Source: DATEOR01 sp046733475 (GTDB lineage: Bacteria > Actinomycetota > Thermoleophilia > Gaiellales > Gaiellaceae). From it: 64,000 bases of DNA. Position 1 is the first letter of the stretch. Each line of letters starts with the position of its first letter. The notes under the pieces are model-generated. The model had not been told where the DNA came from. It saw only the letters and a program-made list of their open reading frames with translations, and made no database searches. A program made the position numbers and the translations under genes. Shown piece after piece: positions 34,642-43,149 of this stretch. The stretch spans positions 1-64,000 of the forward strand of contig JBKPPF010000009.1 in NCBI GenBank assembly GCA_046733475.1, given 5' to 3'.

Positions 34642-35146
34642 TGGTGCAGCCCACGGCGGGCACGTCCTGCACGGCCGGCGTCCCGCCTTCGAGCACCGCG
34701 TCGAGCGCATCCCGCAGATAGGGCTCAGCGCCGCCGGGATCCTTGTGGTCCGAGTCAGGCGTCCCGTGGTAGACGAGGCGGTGCTCGCCGTCGAAGAGGA
34801 AGACCTCCGGCGTCCGCGAGGCTCCGTAGGCCTCGGCGACGTCCTGCGACTCGTCGTAGAGGAAGGGGAACGCGAAGCCCTTTTCCCGTGAGCGCGCCGC
34901 CATGTCGTCGACGGAGTCGCCGAGGTAGCCCGCGTTCGAGTTGACAGCGACGAGGCCTGCGCGCCCGTCGTAGTCGCGGGCGAGGTCGTTCAGCCGGTCT
35001 TCCCACGCGACGACGTAGGGGCAGTGCACGCAGGAGAAGACGACGGCGAGCGGCTTGCCGGCGTAGTCCAACGCCGAGTGCGAGCTCCCGTCGACGCCCG
35101 GAAGATCGAAGGCCGGTGCGGGATCGCCGAGCGCGAGGCGGGCCAT
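34625..35146 (-). CDS. Thioredoxin-fold redoxin (AhpC/TSA-like)
   Basis: A 173-residue protein with a thioredoxin fold: LGDPAPAFDLPGVDG, then VVFSCVHCPYVVAWEDRL with the redox pair C39-V-H-C42. AVNSNAGYLGDSVDDMAAR and GASRTPEVFLFDGEHRLVYHG (cis-Pro region) match the AhpC/TSA thiol-disulfide subfamily with a CxxC. The C-terminal DVPAVGCTIKWR is conserved in this subgroup. It reduces disulfides or peroxides; its partner is unknown. It is divergent from the acyltransferase. Confidence 0.88.
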   Translation of the reverse strand: MARLALGDPAPAFDLPGVDGSSHSALDYAGKPLAVVFSCVHCPYVVAWEDRLNDLARDYDGRAGLVAVNSNAGYLGDSVDDMAARSREKGFAFPFLYDESQDVAEAYGASRTPEVFLFDGEHRLVYHGTPDSDHKDPGGAEPYLRDALDAVLEGGTPAVQDVPAVGCTIKWRR

Positions 35147-35163
35147 CCAGCAATGCTATCGAC

Positions 35164-36252
35164 GTGGGCCCGCTCTACGACGCCGTCGGCATTGGCATGC
35201 GGGCCTATTCCCGCAGCGCCTTTCGCGTGCGCTACGTCGGCCCGGAGTCGTTCCGGCTGAAGCCCCGAACGCTTATCGCCGCCACGCACCGCAAGGAGAC
35301 CGACGTGCCGATGATCGCGCCGGAGCTCTACTTCCGCGCGTCGCTCTGGAAGCACAGGAGCGAGCGGATGCACTTCGCGGCGCGCGACGATATGTTCCTC
35401 CGCGGCTTCTTCGCCGGCTTTCCGCCGGAGATGTCGCCGCGCGTCCGGCGGGTGCTCTTTCCACTCTCCGTCGGCCGCTTCCTCCCGCGCGTCGAGGTGC
35501 ACCCGATCTCGAGCGCGAGCACTGCACGGCTGTTCGAGCTGCTCGACGCCTCGCCGGAGACTCCGGTCGCAGACGTGGCCCCGGAGCGACTGCTCGCGCC
35601 GCTCCGCGAGCGGGGCCTCGCCGACTCCACGCTCTCGGAGGACGCGGTGCGGGGCGAATACGCCGACCTTCTCTGGGAGCCCGTCTCACGCGGCGAGGGG
35701 CCCGAGGCGTTCTGGAACGCACGCGCCACGAGGGCGACCGGGGACTTTAGGGAGCTGGTGGGCCTCATACGGGCCGGGAAGTCGCTCCTCGTGTTCCCAG
35801 AGGGAAGGCCGTCTCCGGACGGGGAGATCGGCCCGCTGCGACGAGGCCTCGACGCTCTCGCCCGCCGCGGGAGGCCGGAGCGGATCCTGCCCGTGACGCT
35901 CGCCTATGACCCGCTCGTCCGCGGGCGCACCGAGGTCGTCCTCGCCTTCGCCGAGACGATGCCGCCGCCGCATGAGGGGTTGGAGAACGTCGTTCTTGAG
36001 CGACTGAAGAGGAGCATGGCGCTGACCTCGGGCCAGTTCGTGGCGCACGAGCTCTCCGAAGGGCGCGAGCCGCATCCGGCCGCATTCGCCGCTGAGTTCG
36101 AGTCCTCCCGCGCGATCGGCCGGCCCGTCGACCCGGCGCTCGCCGATCCCGTGCGGCGTGCGGCGAAGCTGGCCGAGGCGCGTGCCGCCGCCGAGGCGAA
36201 GCCCGAGGAGATCCCCTTCCTCGCGCGGGAGTTCGAGAGCGCGCGGAGCTAG
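35164..36252 (+). CDS. PlsC-like glycerolipid acyltransferase
   Basis: A 362-residue protein from GTG 35164. It has the acyltransferase motif H42-R-K-E-T-D47 (catalytic HX4D) and FPEGRPSPDG near residue 211 for glycerophosphate binding. About 100 extra residues lie between them, including a helical DVAPERLLAPLRERG part that may be an effector-like insert. It probably acylates lysophosphatidate or a related lipid. No membrane helix is evident except possible amphipathic surfaces. Confidence 0.8.
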   Translation: MGPLYDAVGIGMRAYSRSAFRVRYVGPESFRLKPRTLIAATHRKETDVPMIAPELYFRASLWKHRSERMHFAARDDMFLRGFFAGFPPEMSPRVRRVLFPLSVGRFLPRVEVHPISSASTARLFELLDASPETPVADVAPERLLAPLRERGLADSTLSEDAVRGEYADLLWEPVSRGEGPEAFWNARATRATGDFRELVGLIRAGKSLLVFPEGRPSPDGEIGPLRRGLDALARRGRPERILPVTLAYDPLVRGRTEVVLAFAETMPPPHEGLENVVLERLKRSMALTSGQFVAHELSEGREPHPAAFAAEFESSRAIGRPVDPALADPVRRAAKLAEARAAAEAKPEEIPFLAREFESARS

Positions 36253-36263
36253 AGCTCCGCGCC

Positions 36264-37265
36264 TTAGACGGGCTCTTCGAGCGTCTCGTGCCGCCGGAAG
36301 AAGCGCGGGAATGCGGGGCGGATGAGTGCGGCGCCGAGCAGCGTGATCGGAATGACGGTCAACGCGTGCATCGTGAGCACGTACGCGGTCGCCTTGTCGG
36401 TGGGCACATCGATGCCCTTCGCGGCGATCAGCGTCAGGTAGTCGAACGTTCCGATGCCTGCCGCCGTCGCGGGCACGGCGAGCGCGAGGTTCCCGATCCC
36501 CTCGAGGAGAAAGTAGCCGCCGATGCCGATCTCGATGTCGTACGCGCGCCCGACGATGTAGTACATGGCCACGTCGGCGAGCCACATCGCCGCGGAAGTC
36601 GCGAAGATGAGAAAGACGCGGCGGCGGTTCGTGAACGCGCCGAGACCGTCGACGAAGTACGCGGCCGCCCGGGCGACCCTCGTGTGCCAGCGGGCCGGCA
36701 GGAACTTCGTCATCCGCCAGACGAAGCGTTCCGCCCGCTCGGGGTCGTGAGTCGCGAAGCGAACGAGGAAGACGCCGAGGGCCGTGGCCGCGCAGAGCGC
36801 GATCCCGGTCAGGAGAACGGGGCCGCCCTCGCCGATCAGGAGCGCACCGAGAACGATCCAGACCGAGAGGACGACGCCGTCGAGGAGGCGCTCGGCGAAG
36901 AGCGTCCCGGCGCTCACGAACACCGGCACGTTGCGCTCACGCAGCGACTCGAGCCGGAGCAGGTCGCCTCCGCGTGCCGGGAGGAGGTTGTTCGCGCCGC
37001 GGCCGACCGCAATCGTCGCGAAGAGCGTGCGGTTGTCCACCCGGTAACCCGCGCCCGCCAGCAGGTACTTCCAGCGCAGCGTCATGAAGAAGACGTTGAT
37101 GCCGATCAGTCCGAGGGAGGCGAGCAGCGTCCAGGCGGGGAGCGAGGACATCGTCTTCCACGCCTCGGAGAGGTCGACCTCGCGCAGGAAGAGGACGAGA
37201 AAGGCAACTGTGGCAGCGGTGCCGATCAAAAGCCGGACGAGCGTGCGCCTCCACGAGGTCCCCAT
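36264..37265 (-). CDS. Lysylphosphatidylglycerol synthase TM-region family protein (UPF0104, flippase-like)
   Basis: A 333-residue, eight-helix membrane protein. LRWKYLLAGAGY and GRGANNLLPARGGDLLRLESLRERN are the family core, and the C-terminal EGIGNLALAVPATAAGIGTFDYL carries the conserved P-x-x-x-G-x-x-(E/D) motif. Related proteins flip or synthesise lipids in the MprF N-terminal domain; the soluble catalytic MprF domain is absent. It probably works with the neighbouring lipid genes (acyltransferase, PAP2). Confidence 0.85.
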   Translation of the reverse strand: MGTSWRRTLVRLLIGTAATVAFLVLFLREVDLSEAWKTMSSLPAWTLLASLGLIGINVFFMTLRWKYLLAGAGYRVDNRTLFATIAVGRGANNLLPARGGDLLRLESLRERNVPVFVSAGTLFAERLLDGVVLSVWIVLGALLIGEGGPVLLTGIALCAATALGVFLVRFATHDPERAERFVWRMTKFLPARWHTRVARAAAYFVDGLGAFTNRRRVFLIFATSAAMWLADVAMYYIVGRAYDIEIGIGGYFLLEGIGNLALAVPATAAGIGTFDYLTLIAAKGIDVPTDKATAYVLTMHALTVIPITLLGAALIRPAFPRFFRRHETLEEPV

Positions 37266-37303
37266 GCGTCGATAAGTATGTCGGCTGCGATGGGAAGCGG
37301 AGG

Positions 37304-37987
37304 ATGAGGCGGAGGTTCTCCGGGCGGCGCGAGGCCGCCATCGGCCTTGGCGTCTACGCCGTCTATCTCGCGGTTCGCCACCTCGTCGTCAACGGCGAGG
37401 GCAGGCGCAGAGCCGCGCGCAACGCGGAGCGGGTCGTGGCCCTCGAGCGGCGGCTCAGGATCCACGTCGAGCCCGAGCTCCAGGCGCTTCTTCTTCCTCG
37501 GCGCCGCATCGTCGCGGTCCTCAACGTGGCCTACGTGACGCTCAACGTCGGGCTCACCGTCGGCTGGCTGATGCGCCTGTACGGCCGGCGCGACCCCGAG
37601 TTCCATCGGCTGCGCCGCGCAGCCGCCCTGGCGACGCTCGGCGCCCAGCCGGTCTTCCTGCTCTTTCCGACCGCGCCGCCCCGGACACTCGACCATTTCG
37701 TCGACACGATCGCCGACGTTTCCGGAGTCGACCTCGACCAGGGGCTCATCGCCCGGCTCTACGACCCGATCGCCGCGATGCCGAGCATCCACATCACGTA
37801 CGCGGTCGTGACGGCGGCCGGGATCGTGGAGACGAGCCGCTCGCCGCTCGCCCGCACCCTCGCTCCGGCTTATCCGCCGGCGGTGGCGTTCGTCATCTTC
37901 GCGACCGCGAACCACTACGTGCTCGACGCGGTCGCGGGCGCCGCGCTCGGCCTTGCCGGGCTCAGGCTCGCCCGCGCACTCGAGTAG
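37304..37987 (+). CDS. PAP2-superfamily membrane protein
   Basis: A 227-residue multi-pass protein with PAP2 motifs PIAAMPSIHITYAV (C2) and ATANHYVLDAVAGAALG (C3), plus the upstream FPTAPPRTLD loop. It probably acts on a lipid or polyprenyl phosphate. It is a shorter relative of the protein at 22837-23799. The start is 38 bp from the divergent flippase-like gene; the 3' end overlaps the SDR gene by 26 nt. Confidence 0.85.
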   Translation: MRRRFSGRREAAIGLGVYAVYLAVRHLVVNGEGRRRAARNAERVVALERRLRIHVEPELQALLLPRRRIVAVLNVAYVTLNVGLTVGWLMRLYGRRDPEFHRLRRAAALATLGAQPVFLLFPTAPPRTLDHFVDTIADVSGVDLDQGLIARLYDPIAAMPSIHITYAVVTAAGIVETSRSPLARTLAPAYPPAVAFVIFATANHYVLDAVAGAALGLAGLRLARALE

Positions 37988-38714
37988 CGAGCCACGCGAT
38001 CGTGCCGGGAGCGAGCGCCTGGATGGCTCCGGCGACGTGGAGGTAGCGTGGCACGACCACCTCGGCGCGGTCGCGCTCGACGGCGCGTACGATCGTCTCC
38101 GCGACCCGTTCGGGCTGGAGGACGAGGCGGCTGCCCCCGCGCCGGGAGAGGAGATGGCGCTGCGGAAAGCCGGGAGTCTCCACGGGCCCGGGATTCACCG
38201 TGTGCACGCGGACGCCGCGGCTGGCAAGCTCGCCGCGAATGCTGCGCGAGAACGCGAGCTGTGCGTGCTTGGCGGCCGAGTACGGCCCCGAGGCTCCGTG
38301 CGCGAACGTGCCTGCGACAGAGACGACGTTGACCACGTCCGAGGGCCCCGCGGCCTCGAGCAGCGGCAGGAAGGCCCGCACGCACCAGACACCCCCGAGG
38401 TAGACCGTGTCGACGATCTGCTCCGTTGCCTCGGGATCGAGCTCGAGGAAGCCGCGCCTGCCGGTGAAGCCTGCGTTGTTCACGAGGAGCCCGACCGCCG
38501 GATGGCGCTCCGCGATCCTGGCGGCGGCCGCGTCCACCTGCGCGCGCTCGGAGACGTCGCACGCCTCGGTTTCGGCCCCGATCTCGGCCGCTACTTCTGC
38601 GAGCTTCTCCGCCCCGCGGGCGATGAGGATGCAGTGCCAGCCGCGCGCGGTGAGAAGTCGCGCGGTCGCGGCCCCGATTCCGCTCGACCCCCCCGTGACG
38701 ACGGCGACCTGCAC
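37962..38714 (-). CDS. Short-chain dehydrogenase/reductase
   Basis: A 250-residue classical SDR. It has the dinucleotide-binding GGSSGIGAATARLL (8-21), NNAGFTGRRGFLEL, the active-site YSAAKHAQLAFSRSI (YxxxK) and VHTVNPGPVETPGF. Its C-terminal extension ends hydrophobic (IQALAPGTIAWLATRV), as in membrane-associated SDRs. The substrate is unknown. It is divergent from fabI by 26 bp. Confidence 0.9.
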   Translation of the reverse strand: MQVAVVTGGSSGIGAATARLLTARGWHCILIARGAEKLAEVAAEIGAETEACDVSERAQVDAAAARIAERHPAVGLLVNNAGFTGRRGFLELDPEATEQIVDTVYLGGVWCVRAFLPLLEAAGPSDVVNVVSVAGTFAHGASGPYSAAKHAQLAFSRSIRGELASRGVRVHTVNPGPVETPGFPQRHLLSRRGGSRLVLQPERVAETIVRAVERDRAEVVVPRYLHVAGAIQALAPGTIAWLATRVRGRA

Positions 38715-38740
38715 GTCCGCGACAATAAACTTCCGGCGCC

Positions 38741-39517
38741 TTGGCTGATTTCACCGGCAAGCGCGGGCTCGTACTCGGAGTGGCCAACCGTCGCTCGATC
38801 GCGTGGGCGATCGCGCAGAAGCTCGCCGAGGGAGGGGCCAGCCTCGCCTTCACCTACCAGGGTGACCGCATCGAGAAGAACGTGCGCGAGCTGGGGGAGT
38901 CGGTGTCGAGCCCTCTCATCACGGAGTGCGACGTGCGTTCCGACGAAGGCCTCGAGCGGGTGTTCGCGGAGGCGGGAGAGGCCTTCGGCGGGCAGCTGGA
39001 CATCCTCGTCCACTCGGTCGCGTTCGCCGACACACGCGATCTCGAAGGCCGGTTCACCGACACTCCGCGCGACCGCTTCTGGCTCGCGGTTGACGTCTCC
39101 GCGTACTCCCTCGTCGCCGCTTCGCGGCACGCTGAGCCCCTCATGCGGGCGGCGGGCGGCGGTTCGATCCTGACCATGACCTATCTCGGCGGCGAGCGCG
39201 CCGTGCCGCACTACAACGTCATGGGGGTGGCGAAGGCGGCTCTCGACGCATCCGTGCGCTACCTCGCGTGGGACCTCGGCGAGAGGAACATCCGTGTGAA
39301 CGCGGTCTCGGCCGGACCGGTGCGAACGCTCGCCGCCCGCTCGATCGCGGGCTTCCCGACGATGGAGGCAATCGTTGAGGAGCGCGCCCCGCTGCACCGG
39401 CCGATCGACTCGGACGACGTGGGCGCGGCGGCCGCCTTCCTCCTCTCCGACGAGGCGGACAACATCACCGGGACGACGCTCTACGTCGACTCCGGCTACC
39501 ACGCGATGGGGATGTAG
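38741..39517 (+). CDS. fabI: Enoyl-[acyl-carrier-protein] reductase (NADH), FabI type
   Basis: A 258-residue enzyme for the last reduction of fatty-acid elongation, using a TTG start. It has GKRGLVLGVANRRSIAWAIA (the FabI cofactor loop), SVAFADTRDLEGRF, the catalytic YNVMGVAKAALDASVRYLA (Y-x6-K) and SAGPVRTLAARSI. FabI rather than the mycobacterial InhA branch is indicated by the overall pattern. Length is normal. Confidence 0.93.
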   Translation: MADFTGKRGLVLGVANRRSIAWAIAQKLAEGGASLAFTYQGDRIEKNVRELGESVSSPLITECDVRSDEGLERVFAEAGEAFGGQLDILVHSVAFADTRDLEGRFTDTPRDRFWLAVDVSAYSLVAASRHAEPLMRAAGGGSILTMTYLGGERAVPHYNVMGVAKAALDASVRYLAWDLGERNIRVNAVSAGPVRTLAARSIAGFPTMEAIVEERAPLHRPIDSDDVGAAAAFLLSDEADNITGTTLYVDSGYHAMGM

Positions 39518-41470
39518 TCAGCGGATCCAGTCGAACTCGAGGCCGGGACGGGAGGCCTCGACGACGACCGCGTACCAGCGAAGCTTCTCGCCCTCGAGCT
39601 GGAGGCTCAACGGCACGCTGCCGCTCACCAGTCGACGGTCGGAGAGGTGGCCGTCCACTGAGATCTCGACCACCGTGGGCACCGCCGCGGTGACACGGAG
39701 GTCGTAGTGCCCTTCCCCGTAAAGCCAGAGGGGTGCCTGGAGCTCGTTCATCTTCCCGTCGCGCCAGCCCTGGCAGAAGACGGGCTCCGTCCGGGCGGGC
39801 TCGGTGAGCGGAACGGCCGCAGATGACGAGCCGCGCTCGAAGAGCGTGATCGCGCCGCCCTGGGCCGTTGGCATCCAGCCGGCCTCCTCGAGGCCCCGCC
39901 AAGCGAACCAGGCGGAACGGTCCCCTGCCTGCTCATAGACGCCGCGGTGCAGCAGGATGCTCTCGACCCCGAATCTCTCGAGGGTTTCCTCGTCGCCCGC
40001 CTCCCAGACTCCGCAGCCGATCCGGTTGTAGGTGAACGCGAACGAATAGGCGCTTCGGGGCGCGAGGGTGTTGTAGCCCTGCGGCCGCTCGCGAGGCTCC
40101 TGCAGCTCGTAGTAGTCGTAGACCGAGCCATAGTGGATCCCCGGGTCGAAGAGAGGCAGGTCGAGGATCCGGCCGGGGCCTGAGAGGGCAGCGTAGGCGG
40201 CGTTGTCCGGGTCGGCTGCCGTCGCCGAGACCGGCTGGGCGCCGAGGTCGAGCGCGACCAGGACGAGCAGGCCCACCGCCACAGCCATCCCTCTCCGCCC
40301 GGCCCGCCGCACGAGCTCCGCGACGGCGAACGCGAGCAGGGCGGCCAGCGCGAGGTCGGCGATTGGCATGAAGCGCTCGGGCACCCGCGGGAAGCGGAGC
40401 GGCGGGAGCGCGTGCCAGAGCGGCGAGTAAGTCGGTAGGTTCGTCCCGAGCGCGAGCAGGATCGGGGCGAGCGCCGCCAACCCGAGCAGCACGGCCAGCC
40501 AACGGCGCCCACGCCAGAGAACGACCAGCCCGACAATGGCGAGCACGGGCGTGAGCCAGCCGAAGTAGACGAACTCCTCGCTCCCCGGCCGGTGCCAGCG
40601 GTTGAAGAGGTCGGCCCACTCAGCCTGGAACCTGCGCACGTCGGCGAGCGAGCGCCCGTGGTCCTCCGCCGACCCGGCGATGAGCGTGTAGCGGACGACG
40701 AGGCCGACCGTCGCGGCGGCGACCGAGCCGGCCACCGCCCAGAGGACGGGGATCGGCCGGCGACGTACCAGCGCGTAGGCGAGCACGAACGGGATGGCGC
40801 CGAGTGCGAGGTGGAGCTGGCCCGAGAGCGCGATCGATGCGAGAGCCAGTGCCGTGAGCGCACCCCAGCCGTGGGCACGGCGATTCGTCGAGGCCACTCG
40901 CGCCCGTTCGATCCCGAGAAGCGCAAGCGGGAGGAAGAGCGCCGCCCAGCCGAGGAGGTGGCCCGACGCGCTCTGGTCGAGTCGGTATGGCGCCACGGCG
41001 AAGGCGAGACCCCCGATTGCCGCCGCCCAGGGACCGAGGTCGAGCGCGCGCAGCCAGAGGTACGCGAGGAGGCCCGCGGCGAGGATCGTCCCGAGGAAAA
41101 GCAGGTTCCACGCGACGACGGGGCCGAAGAGCGCGCCGAGCGGCCAGTAGACGAGCCCGAAGGGCCAGCCGGCGAGCACGGTTTGGGGCTCGGCGAGCGG
41201 CCGGAAGCTGTACGGATCTTCCCAGGGCGCCGCGCCGTTCGCCAGCTGGTGGCCGACGAGCCAGAGGCGGTAGACACTCTGGAGGTGGTCCCCGGCCGGA
41301 GGCTCGCCGTGGCCCTCGCCGCCGCTTGCCATGAACGCGCTGGCGAAGGAGCCGATCGCAGGCCACGTCGCGGCGACCGCCGCGGCCGCGTAGAGAACCG
41401 TTACGAGAGCGAGCGGGCGGCGGCCAAGAGCTCGTCGAAGTCGGGCACCTCTGCCGTCTCGTACGTCCAT
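39518..41470 (-). CDS. Large multi-pass membrane protein, GT-C/YfhO-like
   Basis: A 650-residue protein from ATG 41470, which overlaps the 3' end of the peroxiredoxin gene by 70 nt; no later start precedes the first helix. About eleven hydrophobic helices (to about residue 410) are followed by a soluble C-terminal part with LPLFDPGIHYGSVYDYYELQEPRERPQGYN. An acidic segment after the first helix and the overall layout resemble polyprenyl-phosphate-dependent GT-C glycosyltransferases or YfhO-type proteins; this is by-eye only. It probably modifies a cell-surface glycan or lipid. Confidence 0.7.
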   Translation of the reverse strand: MDVRDGRGARLRRALGRRPLALVTVLYAAAAVAATWPAIGSFASAFMASGGEGHGEPPAGDHLQSVYRLWLVGHQLANGAAPWEDPYSFRPLAEPQTVLAGWPFGLVYWPLGALFGPVVAWNLLFLGTILAAGLLAYLWLRALDLGPWAAAIGGLAFAVAPYRLDQSASGHLLGWAALFLPLALLGIERARVASTNRRAHGWGALTALALASIALSGQLHLALGAIPFVLAYALVRRRPIPVLWAVAGSVAAATVGLVVRYTLIAGSAEDHGRSLADVRRFQAEWADLFNRWHRPGSEEFVYFGWLTPVLAIVGLVVLWRGRRWLAVLLGLAALAPILLALGTNLPTYSPLWHALPPLRFPRVPERFMPIADLALAALLAFAVAELVRRAGRRGMAVAVGLLVLVALDLGAQPVSATAADPDNAAYAALSGPGRILDLPLFDPGIHYGSVYDYYELQEPRERPQGYNTLAPRSAYSFAFTYNRIGCGVWEAGDEETLERFGVESILLHRGVYEQAGDRSAWFAWRGLEEAGWMPTAQGGAITLFERGSSSAAVPLTEPARTEPVFCQGWRDGKMNELQAPLWLYGEGHYDLRVTAAVPTVVEISVDGHLSDRRLVSGSVPLSLQLEGEKLRWYAVVVEASRPGLEFDWIR

Positions 41471-41862
41471 GACCCGCGGATGATGCCCTCTCCGTCGACG
41501 AGAAAGGCGCTCCGCCCGGCGACGCCCTCCATCCCGCGGTACTCGTGGCCGACGCCGAAGGCCCCGACGGCGTCCCCGTTCCAGTCCGAAAGTAGCGGCG
41601 TCGAGAGGTCGAGCGCCTGGGCCCAGGCCACGTGCGACCACGGGCTGTCGCGCGAGATCCCGAAGACCTTCACGCCCGCCGCTTCGAACTCCCGGCCCCT
41701 GTCACGCAGGAGCGTGAACTCGTCCGTTCAGGTGCTCGACCAGTCGAAGAGGTAGAAGAGGAGGAGGTAGGGCGTGCCTTCGGCCAGCTCGTGGAGCTCG
41801 ACCTCGTCGCGCGGCGTGAGCCAGACACACGCGGCCGGCACCGGTTCGCCGACGAGGATCAT
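41401..41862 (-). CDS. Peroxiredoxin with in-frame TGA at the peroxidatic cysteine position (probable selenoprotein)
   Basis: Reading from ATG 41862 gives MILVGEPVPAACVWLTPRDE, then LLLFYLFDWSST, a TGA (41730-41728, codon 45) and, in the same frame, TDEFTLLRDRGREFEAAGV. It continues through KVFGISRDSPWSHVAWA and GRSAFLVDGEG to the stop at 41401. Both sides of the TGA form one AhpC/TSA domain of 153 residues, and the TGA falls exactly where Prx enzymes have the peroxidatic Cys (T/S-x-x-C). A hairpin starts 10 nt after it. Selenocysteine is the simplest reading; Sec peroxiredoxins such as PrxU of Eubacterium acidaminophilum are known. It overlaps the ligase gene by 4 nt. Confidence 0.85.
41702..41717 (-). 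promoter_or_regulatory. SECIS-like hairpin just after the TGA codon
   Basis: On the minus strand, TCACGC (41717-41712) pairs perfectly with GCGTGA (41707-41702) around a TCCT loop, 10 nt downstream of the TGA. Bacterial SECIS elements are stem-loops a short distance 3' of UGA. The loop lacks the G often found at its start, so selectivity for SelB needs testing. Confidence 0.55.
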
Positions 41863-43052
41863 CCGTCGGCGGCCGCTTCGGTCGCATCTGCGATCTCGCT
41901 CGCCACCTCGACGATGTCGCGGTTCGCGTTGAAGACGCGGAGCTGCCGGTCGGCGCCGTTGCCCTTCGCGAGGATGTCCTTGATGCCTTCGAGCTCACGT
42001 TCGGCGCCGAGCTCGCGCGCATGCGGCTCGAGGTCCCTGAGCGTCCGCCGGATGAGCTGAGCGACGGGCACGCGGTTCCTGCGGCCCGTGGCGAGGTCCA
42101 TGACCGGCGCCTCGATACCGTAGCGCGCGCCGAGCCACTTGTTTTCGGAGATGAGGATGCGGTGGAACGAGGGCAACTCCCCGCCCGAGTCGAAGCGCTC
42201 GGCGTAGAGCTTCACGAGGGCCTGCACGTAGGCGGTGAGGGCAACTGTCTCCTCCACGCGGGTGACGGCGTCCATGACGCGCACCTCGATCGTCCCGAAG
42301 CGTGGATGGAGGCGGATGTCCCACCAGATGTGGGTGTAGTCCGCGATGCAGCCGGTCTTCTCTAGCTGGCCGACGACTTCGGCGTAGTCGGCGTAGTCGC
42401 GGAAGCGCGGCGGCGGCCCGGAGCGCGGGAAGGCGGCGAAGACCATCTGCCGGCTCGACGCGAGCCCGGTGGCCTCGCCGCGCCAGAACGGCGAGTTGGC
42501 GGAGAGAGCGAGGAAGTCAGGGAGATGGAGGAGGAGCGCGCTCGTCACCTTGATCGCCTTCTCGGGGTCGTCCACGGCCACGTGGATGTGCAGCCCGAAG
42601 ATGAGCTCGCGGCGCGCCACGTACTGAAGCTGGTCGACGAGGTTTCGGTAGCGGTCCCGCGCGGTGATCCGCTGGCGCTCGAAGAGGCTGAAGGGATGCG
42701 TGCCGGCGGAGCCGACGCGCATGCCGCGCTCGCCTGCGATCCCGCTGACGAGGCGCCGAAGCTTCCGGAGCTCCGCGTCCACTTCCGCGACGCCCTTGCA
42801 GACGGGCGTGGAGATCTCGATGACCGACTGCATGAGCTCCGGGCCGATGCGATCGGTCAGCTCGCCGTTCTGCGCGGCCGAGAGGACCGTGTCCACGTGC
42901 TGGACGAGATCGAAGCTCTCGTTGTCGAGGAGCATGTACTCCTCCTCGACTCCGAGGGTGTACTGGTCGCCTGCCCCGAAGTTGTGGTCGAGCACGCTGA
43001 CGCCGGGCGCGAAGCTCTTGCCGGTGATCGTGGCCGGATAGATCTGTTTCAC
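41859..43052 (-). CDS. Carboxylate-amine ligase, YbdK-type glutamate-cysteine ligase
   Basis: A 397-residue protein from GTG 43052. YTLGVEEEYMLLDNESFDLVQ, RVGSAGTHPFSLFERQRITARDRY, GLHIHVAVDDPEKAI, SPFWRGEATGLASSRQMVF and YTHIWWDIRLHPRFGTIEVRVMDAVT are the ATP-grasp-like GCS2 signatures. The family makes gamma-glutamylcysteine from Glu and Cys. Long YbdK forms in actinobacteria have this annotation but not always proven activity. It is translationally coupled (ATGA) to the TGA-containing peroxiredoxin, which suggests a joint thiol/peroxide function. Confidence 0.9.
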   Translation of the reverse strand: MKQIYPATITGKSFAPGVSVLDHNFGAGDQYTLGVEEEYMLLDNESFDLVQHVDTVLSAAQNGELTDRIGPELMQSVIEISTPVCKGVAEVDAELRKLRRLVSGIAGERGMRVGSAGTHPFSLFERQRITARDRYRNLVDQLQYVARRELIFGLHIHVAVDDPEKAIKVTSALLLHLPDFLALSANSPFWRGEATGLASSRQMVFAAFPRSGPPPRFRDYADYAEVVGQLEKTGCIADYTHIWWDIRLHPRFGTIEVRVMDAVTRVEETVALTAYVQALVKLYAERFDSGGELPSFHRILISENKWLGARYGIEAPVMDLATGRRNRVPVAQLIRRTLRDLEPHARELGAERELEGIKDILAKGNGADRQLRVFNANRDIVEVASEIADATEAAADG

Positions 43053-43149
43053 GGCCCGTAAGACTCTAACCGGCTGCCGGTGGAAGAAAAGTCCGGCCCC
43101 TCCCGTCCCGTGCGCAAGAGCAGAGGTCGCAGAGAAGGGAGCACGGAAG

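Noticed and set aside
41401..41862. Reading the TGA-containing peroxiredoxin as a pseudogene or as a short gene starting at 41673
   Set aside because: The only defect is one TGA at the catalytic position; both flanks stay in frame and conserved, and the 5' part is coupled to the ligase gene. A start at 41673 would remove the active site.
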